Positions 1 to 8,019 of a stretch of 64,000 nucleotides of DNA are shown piece after piece (the stretch's first letter is position 1; each line of letters opens with the position of its first letter). The position numbers and the translations under genes are program-made. Origin of the DNA: Salegentibacter agarivorans (lineage in GTDB: Bacteria; Bacteroidota; Bacteroidia; Flavobacteriales; Flavobacteriaceae); contig NZ_FOOH01000019.1 of assembly GCF_900113135.1 (NCBI RefSeq), positions 1 to 64,000 on the forward strand. The letters run 5' to 3'. The notes beneath the pieces are model-generated. The model searched no databases and was not told the DNA's origin. It was given only the letters and a program-made list of their open reading frames with translations.

Positions 1-317
1 TGATGAAAAGCTGGAAAAGCTGGAAACCTCTTCACCGACAACTAAGGCGTATGGGTTATAAGGGGAATTTTCTTAAGATATCGGTAACCCGATGGAGAAA
101 CTCCTCCACCAATTTAATACACTATGCCCTGCCCAATAAGTACTTCTCAGAATTAGGGTTGTACGCAATGGACACAGTTGAAGGGAATACTTTGCATCAG
201 TACTATCAAACAGTACTGAATAAGATTTAACATGAGCCGTGTACGAGACCCGTATGCACGGTTCTGGAAGAGGGATGAAGATAATAAATGCTCAAATATT
301 TATTATCTTCACCCTAC
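1..317 (+). mobile_element. 3' end of a group II intron (continues left of the window)
   Basis: The segment holds the end of a maturase reading frame followed by RNA domains V and VI, the standard 3' organisation of a bacterial group II retro-intron. Domain V is visible at 234-264: GAGCCGTG pairs with CACGGTTC and an inner TACG pairs with CGTA. Domain VI is the long hairpin at 271-315, with a 13-bp arm at 277-289 pairing with 298-310 and an unpaired A at 311, a plausible branch point. The 3' boundary is near 317 but cannot be fixed without the empty site. The rest of the element lies outside the window, so it may be intact. Confidence 0.8.
3..230 (+). CDS. Group II intron maturase/reverse transcriptase, C-terminal fragment
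   Basis: Seventy-five residues are visible, resembling the C-terminal end of LtrA-type intron-encoded proteins: a basic WKPLHRQLRRMG stretch, then a region like the family's RKGYWRIANSP...NEYWEKLGL end (here NSSTNLIHYALPNKYFSELGLY). The ATG at position 3 is probably internal, because the conserved part starts immediately and the reverse-transcriptase domains must lie upstream of the window. The stop is four bases before domain V, as expected for an ORF looped out of domain IV. It belongs to a different intron lineage from the fragment at 53-54 kb, since the two C-termini do not resemble each other. Confidence 0.7.
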   Translation: MKSWKSWKPLHRQLRRMGYKGNFLKISVTRWRNSSTNLIHYALPNKYFSELGLYAMDTVEGNTLHQYYQTVLNKI

Positions 318-1553
318 TTGATTATTTTTCTCTTTTTCTTCAATAAATTTGGCCATAAAATACGTACTTCTATGCTGATGATGCTGCAGCAATTTCCCAA
401 TAAAATTCTTTTGCCTATAGAAATCTATATTCTGAAATAAATCAGTGATTCTTTCTAAGAATTTCTGCTGAAATGCGTTTTTATTAAACCTGGAATTAAT
501 TATTCTAAAACCATTTTCTACCGAGGCTAGCCATACATTTTCTTCGGAATATAATTGCATCGCTTTTTCTACAAATTCTTTAGGATCGTTGGTTATAAAA
601 CCATTCCAGTTGAGTTCTCCCGCAATTCCCTCGGCACCAATGGGAGTTGTTACAGAAGGCGTTCCACATTGCATAGCCTGTATGAGTTTTCCTTTTAATC
701 CTGCTCCAAACTGAATTGGCGCCAGGCAAACCTTAGCATTTTGCATTACCTCGGGTGCATTTTCAGCGCGGCCCTTTACAAGAAAACCTTCTTTTTCGTT
801 GTGCAGATTCCATACCTTTTGGGAAGGATAAGCACCATAAATTTCCAGCTTGGAAGCTGGAAGTTGTTGTTTAATTAACGGCCAGATTTCTTCTTTTAAA
901 TATAATACCGCATTCCAGTTAGGTTCATGAAGAAAATTGCCAATACTTATAAAATTTTGTCTTTTACTGAATCTGGGCAATTCCGCTTTATTTCCTTCGG
1001 AAATTGATTCCAGGAGAAAAGGAAGGTAATGCAGAATAGTTTTAGGGATATTGAATTCATTTTGAAGCAAATCCATTTCAACTTCTGAAATTATCAGGCT
1101 CAGGTCGCAGCGATAAATACTCGCGACTTCCCTTTTGGTAATATCGACATCAAAATAAAGACTTTCTGCAGAAATATTTTTTTTATAAGCTTCAGTCCGT
1201 GTTTTTCTAAGAAAATGAAGATCTTCAGTATCTAAGATTTTTATTGCTTTCGGGCAGGTTTCATCAACTCTCCAGCCAAATTGCTCTTCAGTCATAAACC
1301 TATCAAATAGCACTAAATCCGGTTGAATTTTTTTCAGCATTTCATCAAAAGAACTATGATTCATTTTTATCACTTCAGAAGCGATATTCATCTTTTCTAA
1401 ATCTACAGCAAATTTGCTGCGCGCTGCAGTGGTAACAAAGGTGATTTTGTAATTTTCAGCAAGAAAAAATTCTAATAATTGTAGCATTCGGCTACCGGCA
1501 GCAGAAGAATTAGGTTCGGGCCAAACACAACCAATTACAAGTAAATTGGGCAT
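309..1553 (-). CDS. Glycosyltransferase, group 1 (GT4-like), cytoplasmic
   Basis: A 414-residue protein with the two-Rossmann-fold look of GT-B enzymes. The N-terminal acceptor half opens with MPNLLVIGCVWPEPNSSAAG. The C-terminal donor half contains ISIGNFLHEPNWNAV and then KGRAENAPEVMQNAKVCLAPIQFGAGLKGKLIQAMQCGTP, typical of the nucleotide-sugar site of the Glycos_transf_1 family. No signal peptide or membrane segment is seen. Donor and acceptor cannot be deduced. Its last codons are unusual: the terminal VG and the TGA stop are read from the 3' end of the group II intron, so the intron may have replaced the original C-terminus, though only a few residues can be affected. Confidence 0.8.
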   Translation of the reverse strand: MPNLLVIGCVWPEPNSSAAGSRMLQLLEFFLAENYKITFVTTAARSKFAVDLEKMNIASEVIKMNHSSFDEMLKKIQPDLVLFDRFMTEEQFGWRVDETCPKAIKILDTEDLHFLRKTRTEAYKKNISAESLYFDVDITKREVASIYRCDLSLIISEVEMDLLQNEFNIPKTILHYLPFLLESISEGNKAELPRFSKRQNFISIGNFLHEPNWNAVLYLKEEIWPLIKQQLPASKLEIYGAYPSQKVWNLHNEKEGFLVKGRAENAPEVMQNAKVCLAPIQFGAGLKGKLIQAMQCGTPSVTTPIGAEGIAGELNWNGFITNDPKEFVEKAMQLYSEENVWLASVENGFRIINSRFNKNAFQQKFLERITDLFQNIDFYRQKNFIGKLLQHHQHRSTYFMAKFIEEKEKNNQVG

Positions 1554-1595
1554 AATTTTTTTTCAAAAATACCGGAATTTAAACCAGTTTCCTAA

Positions 1596-3407
1596 TTATA
1601 AACTAGCAGATAGCAGGAGAGAAGCAGTAACCCAGAGTACCAGGGAAACGATACCGCCAATGATAAAAAAGTGTCTAAAACGGTAAATTCCCATCCCATA
1701 AATTATGGTATTGGTTTGGTAACCTACAGGTGTAAAAAAACTAAAATTAGAAGCAAACAGAACCGATAAAATAAAGGGTTTTGGATCCATTTGCATACTC
1801 GCGGCAATACTTATGGCGATAGGAGTTATAATTATTGCCGTAGCATTATTAGAGATAAATCCGCTTAAAACCATCGTCACCAGGAATAAAATCCCAATTA
1901 CAATAATATCTGTTTGGTTTTCAAAAATTAGCAATAATTGGTCTGAAATCCATTGATCGGCGCCGGTATTGTTCATTGCTACGCCTAAAGGAATCATCCC
2001 CGCTAAAAGAAAAATAATCTGCCAGTTTACCTGGGAATAAATTTTACCCAGGTCTATACATTTCGTAAAAATCATTAAAAAGCAGCCAATAAGTGCACTT
2101 TTTAAAATGGGAAAAATAGAAAATGCAGAGAGCGCAATAACCACTAATAGAATTGCAAGCGAAATATATTTTTTAGTTTTAGTGGTAACTTCAATATTCT
2201 TGTGTTGCTGCAAGATCGTTACATTTTCAATCTTTTGAAGTTCATCCAGTGCGCTTTCGCTAACTTCAACCAGTAAGCGGTCTCCAACCCTTAATTCTAT
2301 TTCGTCTTTCCCCCGATTAAAAATTCTACGCCTGGGATTTCTAAAATTTCTTCGTTTTCTAATCGCCAAGGGTACCGCCCCGTGAAGATCATACCAACCC
2401 ACGGTTTTTATACTTTTTCCTATTAATGGTGAATTTGGCAGCATTAAAATTTCCACTACCTGTACATTTTCCTCCAGTTCTTCAGAATCAGTAATAGGAT
2501 CGGCTAATTTCCTATTATCTTCCTCTTTAATTACGGTAAATCCCTTAGCATCTTTTAATTTTATAAGATTTGCAAGATTACAGCGCAGTAAAAGCTGGTC
2601 GCCTTCTTTGAGCGTAGTGAATTTTCCTGGGCGATCGTTTATAATCCCATTTCGCTTTAGCCTTAGAACTTCAATATCTTCATTATTATATAAGAAACTT
2701 TCACTAATACTTTTTCCAATTACACTGGAGTTTTCGGTGACAATTACTTTAGTAATATATTCATCAAGATTATAATCTTCACTTATTTTAGTCTTTTTGG
2801 TGTTGGGGAGTATTTTAATTAAAGCACTTACTATAACAATGGTGATTACCATAAAAATAACTCCATACCACGTAAATTCAAAGAAACTAAACCTTTCAAC
2901 ACCCCTGTCTATAGCAACTGCGTTTACAATAAGGTTGGTAGATGTACCCATTAGCGTGCAACTCCCGCCTATAATACCCGCGAAAGAAATTGGTAGAAGC
3001 AATTTTGAATTGGGTATATCGTATTTAGCAGATAATTCTGTAATAATCTTTATAAAAACAATTACCACAGCTGTAGTATTTATAAATGCTGAAATACTCC
3101 CTGCAATAAACATAAAGACAGGTACCATTATAAATATTGGCAGAACCCTTAGATTTTTGAGTCCGCTGGCCAGCCAGTCTATAACCCCGTTTGTTTCCAG
3201 CCCTATGGCTATAATCATTAAAGCCAGTACCGTAATAGTTGCCGGACTGGAAAAGCCAGAAATAGCTTCTTCGGGACTTACCAGGTTAGTTAACAATAAG
3301 GCTGCAAGAATAAAAAACGCAATTTTATCTACCGGAAAAACTTCCAGGGCAAAGAAAACAATTACCACTATGATAATAAGAAACAATATGGCTATTTCGA
3401 GGCTCAT
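1596..3407 (-). CDS. SLC13-family permease with two RCK_C (TrkA-C) domains
   Basis: A 603-residue inner-membrane transporter of the divalent-anion:Na+ symporter type (ArsB/CitT superfamily). Hydrophobic segments fill residues 1-200 and about 405-603. The first half has the family's NTTAVVIVFIKII and GGSCTLMGTSTNLIVNA elements, and the second half has FISNNATAIIITPIAISIA. Between them, about 210-300 and 315-400, lie two soluble TrkA-C/RCK_C-like domains (IGKSISES..., IGKSIKTVGWYDLHG), which usually bind a regulatory ligand. Proteins with this architecture are often annotated as sulfate or dicarboxylate transporters; the substrate here is unknown. It stands alone, with a 42-base gap to the downstream glycosyltransferase gene. 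Confidence 0.85.
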   Translation of the reverse strand: MSLEIAILFLIIIVVIVFFALEVFPVDKIAFFILAALLLTNLVSPEEAISGFSSPATITVLALMIIAIGLETNGVIDWLASGLKNLRVLPIFIMVPVFMFIAGSISAFINTTAVVIVFIKIITELSAKYDIPNSKLLLPISFAGIIGGSCTLMGTSTNLIVNAVAIDRGVERFSFFEFTWYGVIFMVITIVIVSALIKILPNTKKTKISEDYNLDEYITKVIVTENSSVIGKSISESFLYNNEDIEVLRLKRNGIINDRPGKFTTLKEGDQLLLRCNLANLIKLKDAKGFTVIKEEDNRKLADPITDSEELEENVQVVEILMLPNSPLIGKSIKTVGWYDLHGAVPLAIRKRRNFRNPRRRIFNRGKDEIELRVGDRLLVEVSESALDELQKIENVTILQQHKNIEVTTKTKKYISLAILLVVIALSAFSIFPILKSALIGCFLMIFTKCIDLGKIYSQVNWQIIFLLAGMIPLGVAMNNTGADQWISDQLLLIFENQTDIIVIGILFLVTMVLSGFISNNATAIIITPIAISIAASMQMDPKPFILSVLFASNFSFFTPVGYQTNTIIYGMGIYRFRHFFIIGGIVSLVLWVTASLLLSASL

Positions 3408-3543
3408 TATTTAAATTTATAAAATAAAAATAAGGGAATACCGCCTGGTAGAATTCTTCTTCTGAAAGATTTATGAATTAATAAATCAGTATAATTTTTT
3501 ACCGAAGCATATTAATTCCTATTTTGAAGTTTAAAACTAAATT

Positions 3544-4038
3544 ATGAGCAGAGGATTTGTAAAAGAAGACGACCAGGAAGAAGCTCCTATTATCCCGCCA
3601 AGAGCGGCTTTACCGGCGGGTGAAACAAATTATGTTACGCCAAATGGATTAAAAGAATTAAAAGAAAAAGAGGAAAAGCTCACAGAAGAACGTGCTAATC
3701 TCGATAAAGAAAATGAAACAGAACGTAGAAGGGCACAGGCGGTTATAGATGGCAATCTCAAATTATTAAGAGAGCGAATTAGCACCGCGAGGGTTTTAGA
3801 CCCTAAAGAACAACCTGAAGATGAAGTGCGTTTTGGAGCTTTGGTTGAATTGAAGCAAAATGGAAATATTCAAAAGTTTCAAATTGTTGGGGTAGATGAG
3901 GCTGATGTTAAAAAACAAAAGATCGCTTTTGTGGCGCCTATCGCAAAAGCGGTTACCGGTAAAAAGGTTGGAGATAAAATTGATTTCAAATTAGGCGAAG
4001 AAATCCGAAAACTGGAAATCTTAAAAATTACTTACTAA
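3544..4038 (+). CDS. GreA/GreB-family transcription elongation factor (GreB-like)
   Basis: A 164-residue protein. The N-terminus MSRGFVKEDDQEE followed by PPRAALPAGETNYVTPNGL is characteristic of GreB-like factors. Residues about 35-100 form a charged coiled coil that would insert into the RNA polymerase secondary channel, and residues about 105-160 (VRFGALVELKQNG...KVGDKIDF) form the FKBP-like GreA/B C-terminal domain. Known role: stimulates cleavage of backtracked RNA. Its TAA stop overlaps the ATG of the downstream kinase-dehydrogenase gene by one base, so it is translationally coupled to the gluconate operon. That is a surprising partnership and may simply be genomic convenience. Confidence 0.85.
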   Translation: MSRGFVKEDDQEEAPIIPPRAALPAGETNYVTPNGLKELKEKEEKLTEERANLDKENETERRRAQAVIDGNLKLLRERISTARVLDPKEQPEDEVRFGALVELKQNGNIQKFQIVGVDEADVKKQKIAFVAPIAKAVTGKKVGDKIDFKLGEEIRKLEILKITY

Positions 4039-5939
4039 TGGCCGTATATATTGTAATGGGTGTTTCGGGTTCTGGTAAAACTACTATTGGAAAACTTCTC
4101 GCTAAAGAATTGAATTTACCTTTTTATGATGCCGATGATTTTCATCCTTCAGAAAATGTGGAAAAAATGAAAAACGGTATCCCGCTGCAGGACGAAGATC
4201 GAAAAGGCTGGTTGGCCATTTTAGCTGAAAATATTCAAAAATGGGAGCAAGGCGATGGCGCTGTTTTGGCCTGTTCGGCTCTAAAAGAAAAATATAGACA
4301 ACAATTAACTTCCATTCCTGAAGAATATTTAAAATGGATTTTCCTATCGGCTGATTTTGAAGTGATTTTAGAAAGGTTAAAAGCCAGGAAAGGCCATTAT
4401 TTTAAACCAGAATTGCTCACTTCGCAATTTGAAACCCTGGAAGAACCACAATATGGATTACGAGTAAATGTAAATACTTCTGAAGAAAATATTTTAAAAG
4501 AAATTATGACAAAATTAAAAGCTCCTAAAGCTGAAATTGGGCTTATTGGACTTGGAGTAATGGGAAAGAGTTTGGCTTTAAACCTACTTTCAAAAAATAT
4601 TAATGTTTCTGTTTTTAATAGGCAAGTACCCGGTCTTGAAGAAAATATTGCCAAAAATTTTGTTCAGGAAAATGCTGAAAAATATACATTTCAGGGTTTT
4701 GATGATTTAAAGGAATTTGTTTCGTCTTTAAATCGGCCCAGGAAAGTTTTATTGATGGTAAATGCCGGCGCTGCGGTTGATGCAGTGATAGAAAGTTTGC
4801 TTCCTTTTTTGGAAAAAGGTGATATCATTACCGATGGCGGTAATTCCCATTACAAAGACACCTGGAGAAGAGAAAAGATGTTAAGAGAACAGGGAATTCA
4901 TTTTATAGGTTGTGGAATATCGGGTGGGGAAGAAGGCGCCTTAAAAGGTCCCTCAATTATGCCCGGTGGCTCTGCAGAAGCGTATAAACAAATGGGACCG
5001 CTTTTGGAAAAAATAGCAGCAAAAGATAAGACCGGAAACCCTTGCTGTACTCATATTGGACCCGATGGTTCAGGACACTTTGTAAAGATGGTTCACAATG
5101 GTATTGAATACGCCGAAATGCAACTAATTGCTGAAACTTACCATTTTTTGAGATTTTATACGAATTCAAAACCGACAGCAATTGCCAGTCTTTTTGAAGC
5201 CTGGAATAAGAAAATGAAAAGCTATTTACTGGAAATATCCGTAGATATTCTTCGAAAAAAGGAGAATGAAGACTTCCTGATCGATAAAATTCTGGATGCA
5301 GCTAAACAAAAAGGCACTGGCGGTTGGTCAACGAACGCCGCCTTAGAACTTGGTGTTCCGCTTGATACCATTACCGCTGCGGTTTTGGCCAGGAATATTT
5401 CCGGGATGAAGGAAATTCGGGTGAATGCCTCATATTTGTATAAAAATGATAACCAAAATGGAAATTTAGAAGAAATAAAAGATGAATTATTCCAGGCCTA
5501 CAAAACTGCCAGTATAATTAATCATGCCGTAGGTTATGATTTACTTCGGGTTGCCTCATCAGAATATAGCTGGAATCTTAATTTATCTGAGATTTCCCGT
5601 GTTTGGACCAACGGATGTATTATTCGTTCCGGTTTGATGGAAGATTTAGTTGATATTTTTAAAGATTCAAATAATCATTTACTGCTTAATAAAAATATTA
5701 TTTCAGAAGTAGAGAAAAATCAGGCTTCCTTGACGAAAACAATTAGTATTGCACTTCAGTCTGGTTTTGCCGTTCCGGTTTTATCTGCTGCCACCAATTA
5801 TTTACTGAACTTTACTTCAGCTCAAAATTCTGCAAATATGATTCAGGCACAACGAGATTATTTTGGCGCACATACTTACGAGCGAACTGATAAGCCCCGG
5901 GGCGAATTTTTTCATACCCAATGGAAAAACAATAGTTAA
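4038..5939 (+). CDS. gntK-gnd: Bifunctional gluconokinase / 6-phosphogluconate dehydrogenase fusion
   Basis: A 633-residue fusion. Residues 1-160 are a thermoresistant-type gluconokinase with P-loop GVSGSGKTT (8-16) and the DADDFHP substrate loop. Residues about 166-633 are a complete NADP-type 6-phosphogluconate dehydrogenase: GLGVMG dinucleotide motif (171-176), GISGGEEGA with GPSIMPGG (293-311), catalytic GHFVKMVHNGIEY with Lys350, and QAQRDYFGAHTYER near the end. The single protein would phosphorylate gluconate and oxidise the product to ribulose-5-phosphate, CO2 and NADPH. The frame is open throughout, with no sign of an artefactual join. It is coupled by one-base ATG/stop overlaps to the gene before it and to the gluconate permease after it. 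Confidence 0.93.
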   Translation: MAVYIVMGVSGSGKTTIGKLLAKELNLPFYDADDFHPSENVEKMKNGIPLQDEDRKGWLAILAENIQKWEQGDGAVLACSALKEKYRQQLTSIPEEYLKWIFLSADFEVILERLKARKGHYFKPELLTSQFETLEEPQYGLRVNVNTSEENILKEIMTKLKAPKAEIGLIGLGVMGKSLALNLLSKNINVSVFNRQVPGLEENIAKNFVQENAEKYTFQGFDDLKEFVSSLNRPRKVLLMVNAGAAVDAVIESLLPFLEKGDIITDGGNSHYKDTWRREKMLREQGIHFIGCGISGGEEGALKGPSIMPGGSAEAYKQMGPLLEKIAAKDKTGNPCCTHIGPDGSGHFVKMVHNGIEYAEMQLIAETYHFLRFYTNSKPTAIASLFEAWNKKMKSYLLEISVDILRKKENEDFLIDKILDAAKQKGTGGWSTNAALELGVPLDTITAAVLARNISGMKEIRVNASYLYKNDNQNGNLEEIKDELFQAYKTASIINHAVGYDLLRVASSEYSWNLNLSEISRVWTNGCIIRSGLMEDLVDIFKDSNNHLLLNKNIISEVEKNQASLTKTISIALQSGFAVPVLSAATNYLLNFTSAQNSANMIQAQRDYFGAHTYERTDKPRGEFFHTQWKNNS

Positions 5940-7285
5940 TGGAACTACAATTACTCTTTGCCGTTTTCGCCGGGATTGCACTTTTGCTTTTCCTTATTTT
6001 AAGATTAAAGATACAGGCTTTTCTGGCTTTGCTAATTGTTTGCATTGCGGTAGGAATTATCGCCGGAATGCCCGCTACCGAAATCCTGGAGACTATGAAG
6101 GACGGGATGGGCAGCACACTGGGTTTTGTAGCCACGGTAGTTGGTTTAGGAGCTTTATTTGGCGGAGTTTTGGAACAATCTGGTGGAGCACAACGCCTGG
6201 CTTCTTTCTTATTAAAGAAAACAGGTGATAAAAAAGCACCCTGGGCATTGATGGTTACCGGTTTTGCCGTAGCCATTCCGGTATTTTTCGATGTGGCTTT
6301 TATTATTCTGGTGCCGGTTACTTATGCATTGAGCAAACGTACCGGAAAATCACTTTTGCTGTATGCGCTACCTCTTTTGGCCGGTTTGGCAATTACGCAC
6401 GCTTTTATCCCACCCACGCCAGGACCAATTGCGGTTGCAGATATATTAGGTGCCGATTTAGGTTGGGTAATTGTTTTTGGATTTTTGGCAGGAATTCCCG
6501 CAGCAATCATCAGCGGACCAATTTTCGCCAGGTATATTTCCAAAAGAATACAAATTGAACCCAAAACTTTTACCGAGGAAATAGAATACGATGAAGCAAA
6601 AGCGCCATCACCGGGACTAATTATTTCTATAATTCTAATTCCTATTTTTCTTATTGTAGCAAACACTTTAGTACAGAGTCCTTTATTTGAAGGGATTTCA
6701 ATTCCGGAAGGAATTTTATATGCGATAGAATTAGTGGGACATCCATTTTCGGCATTGATTATTGCAAATCTTGTGGCCTGGTATTTTCTTGGAGTAAGGC
6801 GGGGAATGCAAAAAGAATTTTTACTGAAAGTAGCAACAAAATCTTTTCAGGCAGCCGGAATAATTATTTTACTTACCGGTGCCGGTGGTGCTTTTAAACA
6901 AATCCTGATCGAAACAGGAGCAGGAGAAATGATTGCCGATGCTTTAAATAACGCCTGGTTCAATCCGCTGGTTTTTGGGTTTATTGTAGCAGCTTTGGTA
7001 AGAATTTTACAGGGATCTTCAACCGTTGCAATGATTACCGCTGCGGGAATTACTGCGCCGGTTTTAACGGGTGGCGATTATTCTATGGCGCAAACCTCGC
7101 TTATTGTAATTGCAATTGCCTCAGGGGCTTCAATTTTATCCCACGTTAACGATAGCGGATTTTGGCTCGTTGGTCAGTATTTAGGTTTAACCGAAAAACA
7201 AACTTTTAAATCCTGGACGGTGATGACAACCTTAATAGCCATAGTTGGTTTGGCCGTTTCCCTAATTATATGGTTTATAATTTAA
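5939..7285 (+). CDS. gntP: Gluconate:H+ symporter, GntP family
   Basis: A 448-residue, highly hydrophobic inner-membrane protein with about 12 transmembrane segments and GntP-family landmarks: GLGALFGGVLEQSGGA, PVFFDVAFIILVPV, HAFIPPTPGP and the late VRILQGSSTVAMITAAGI and SHVNDSGFWLVGQY. Length matches the family. It would import gluconate or a related aldonate, which the preceding fusion enzyme then phosphorylates and oxidises. Start overlaps the stop of that gene (TAATG). It ends one base before the convergent usher-like fragment, leaving no room for a dedicated terminator. Confidence 0.92.
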   Translation: MELQLLFAVFAGIALLLFLILRLKIQAFLALLIVCIAVGIIAGMPATEILETMKDGMGSTLGFVATVVGLGALFGGVLEQSGGAQRLASFLLKKTGDKKAPWALMVTGFAVAIPVFFDVAFIILVPVTYALSKRTGKSLLLYALPLLAGLAITHAFIPPTPGPIAVADILGADLGWVIVFGFLAGIPAAIISGPIFARYISKRIQIEPKTFTEEIEYDEAKAPSPGLIISIILIPIFLIVANTLVQSPLFEGISIPEGILYAIELVGHPFSALIIANLVAWYFLGVRRGMQKEFLLKVATKSFQAAGIIILLTGAGGAFKQILIETGAGEMIADALNNAWFNPLVFGFIVAALVRILQGSSTVAMITAAGITAPVLTGGDYSMAQTSLIVIAIASGASILSHVNDSGFWLVGQYLGLTEKQTFKSWTVMTTLIAIVGLAVSLIIWFII

Positions 7286-7735
7286 TTAATCGGCTTCAAC
7301 GGTGAATTCCAGGGTATCTACAATATCACCATATTCATCTATTTTGATTTCAAATTCAATGGGTTCGCTTGCAGTGTAATCTAATTTCTGCATTTGCACA
7401 GGATCAATTTCAGCAGTATAATTTCCGGGTTTTAATCCCAGGTATGTGAAATATCCGTCTCCTTCAGTTAAAATTTCTTTTACCAGGTTTCCGTTTTCAT
7501 CCAGAATATTTACGGTAATTCTTCCCTGGCCGCGAAGACTGCTTCCTTCTTTAAAATAAACCATTCCGGCAACTTCACCTAAAACCTCTACCGGGACTTC
7601 AATCTCCTGAAACTGGTTAGGAACGGTATGTACCTTTATCTTTTCATTTTTCACTTTCCAGGCAATATTATCTAGGCTATTTGGATCTACTTCAAGAATA
7701 ATATCTATATAAGGTTGAAGTTCGGTATAATTGTC
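7286..7735 (-). pseudogene. C-terminal remnant of a usher-like / carboxypeptidase-regulatory-like surface protein
   Basis: An open frame of about 149 codons without a plausible own start. It reads DNYTELQPYIDIILEV, then DPNSLDNIAWKV, then EIEVPVEVLGEVAGMVYFKE, and ends in a beta-sandwich-like domain with GRITVNILDENGNLV, GDGYFTYLGLKPGNYTAEID. From family knowledge this resembles the C-terminal end of the large Bacteroidetes outer-membrane usher-like proteins that accompany PapD-like chaperones; that identification is from memory. An internal ATG at 7654 could start a 122-residue product with no signal peptide. Upstream it runs out of frame into the DUF4402-like piece at 7705-8019. Either the usher barrel was deleted, or one base is missing near 7735-7741. 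Confidence 0.6.
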
Positions 7736-8019
7736 CCGGGGTTGGCATATACATCAAATAAAGCGGCAGAGACCGGTTCCCCAAAATTTAGTTCAACAAT
7801 ATCGCCATTTACAGTGCGTTGGTCGTCATAACTTACACTAACATTCCCACCAGCACTACCGGCAGTAAACGAACCAAAATTAAGGTTTCTAGAAGTTCTA
7901 ACTTCAACCTCTATGGGGACTGGCGGATTTTCCTGGGCTTTGATTTCAAATACTGAAAACATAAGCAATAACAATAAAAATGTGTTATTATATAAGCTTC
8001 TATTTTGCATAGTTTCCAT
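7705..8019 (-). pseudogene. DUF4402-like protein, truncated N-terminal part
   Basis: A 104-residue frame with a signal peptide (hydrophobic stretch TFLLLLLMFSVFEIKA before QEN) and the first two thirds of a DUF4402-type beta domain: LNFGSFTAGSAGGNVSVS, then RTVNGDIVELN, then ALFDVYANPG. It stops soon after ANPGTIIP, whereas its three relatives in this locus are 161-166 residues and end in a VTVNYN-like strand. The missing C-terminal third is replaced by the out-of-frame usher-like fragment. Its ATG overlaps the stop of the upstream 1701-residue gene by one base; an alternative ATG lies three codons in. A short product could still be made, but it would lack the terminal strand. Confidence 0.6.

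Noticed and set aside
2797-3414. 205-codon plus-strand frame
   Set aside because: It lies antisense to the SLC13 transporter, is a hydrophobic mirror of its membrane segments and shows no family features.
5863-6276. Overlapping frames on both strands at the gnd/gntP junction
   Set aside because: These are off-frame or antisense readings of two clear, overlapping genes.
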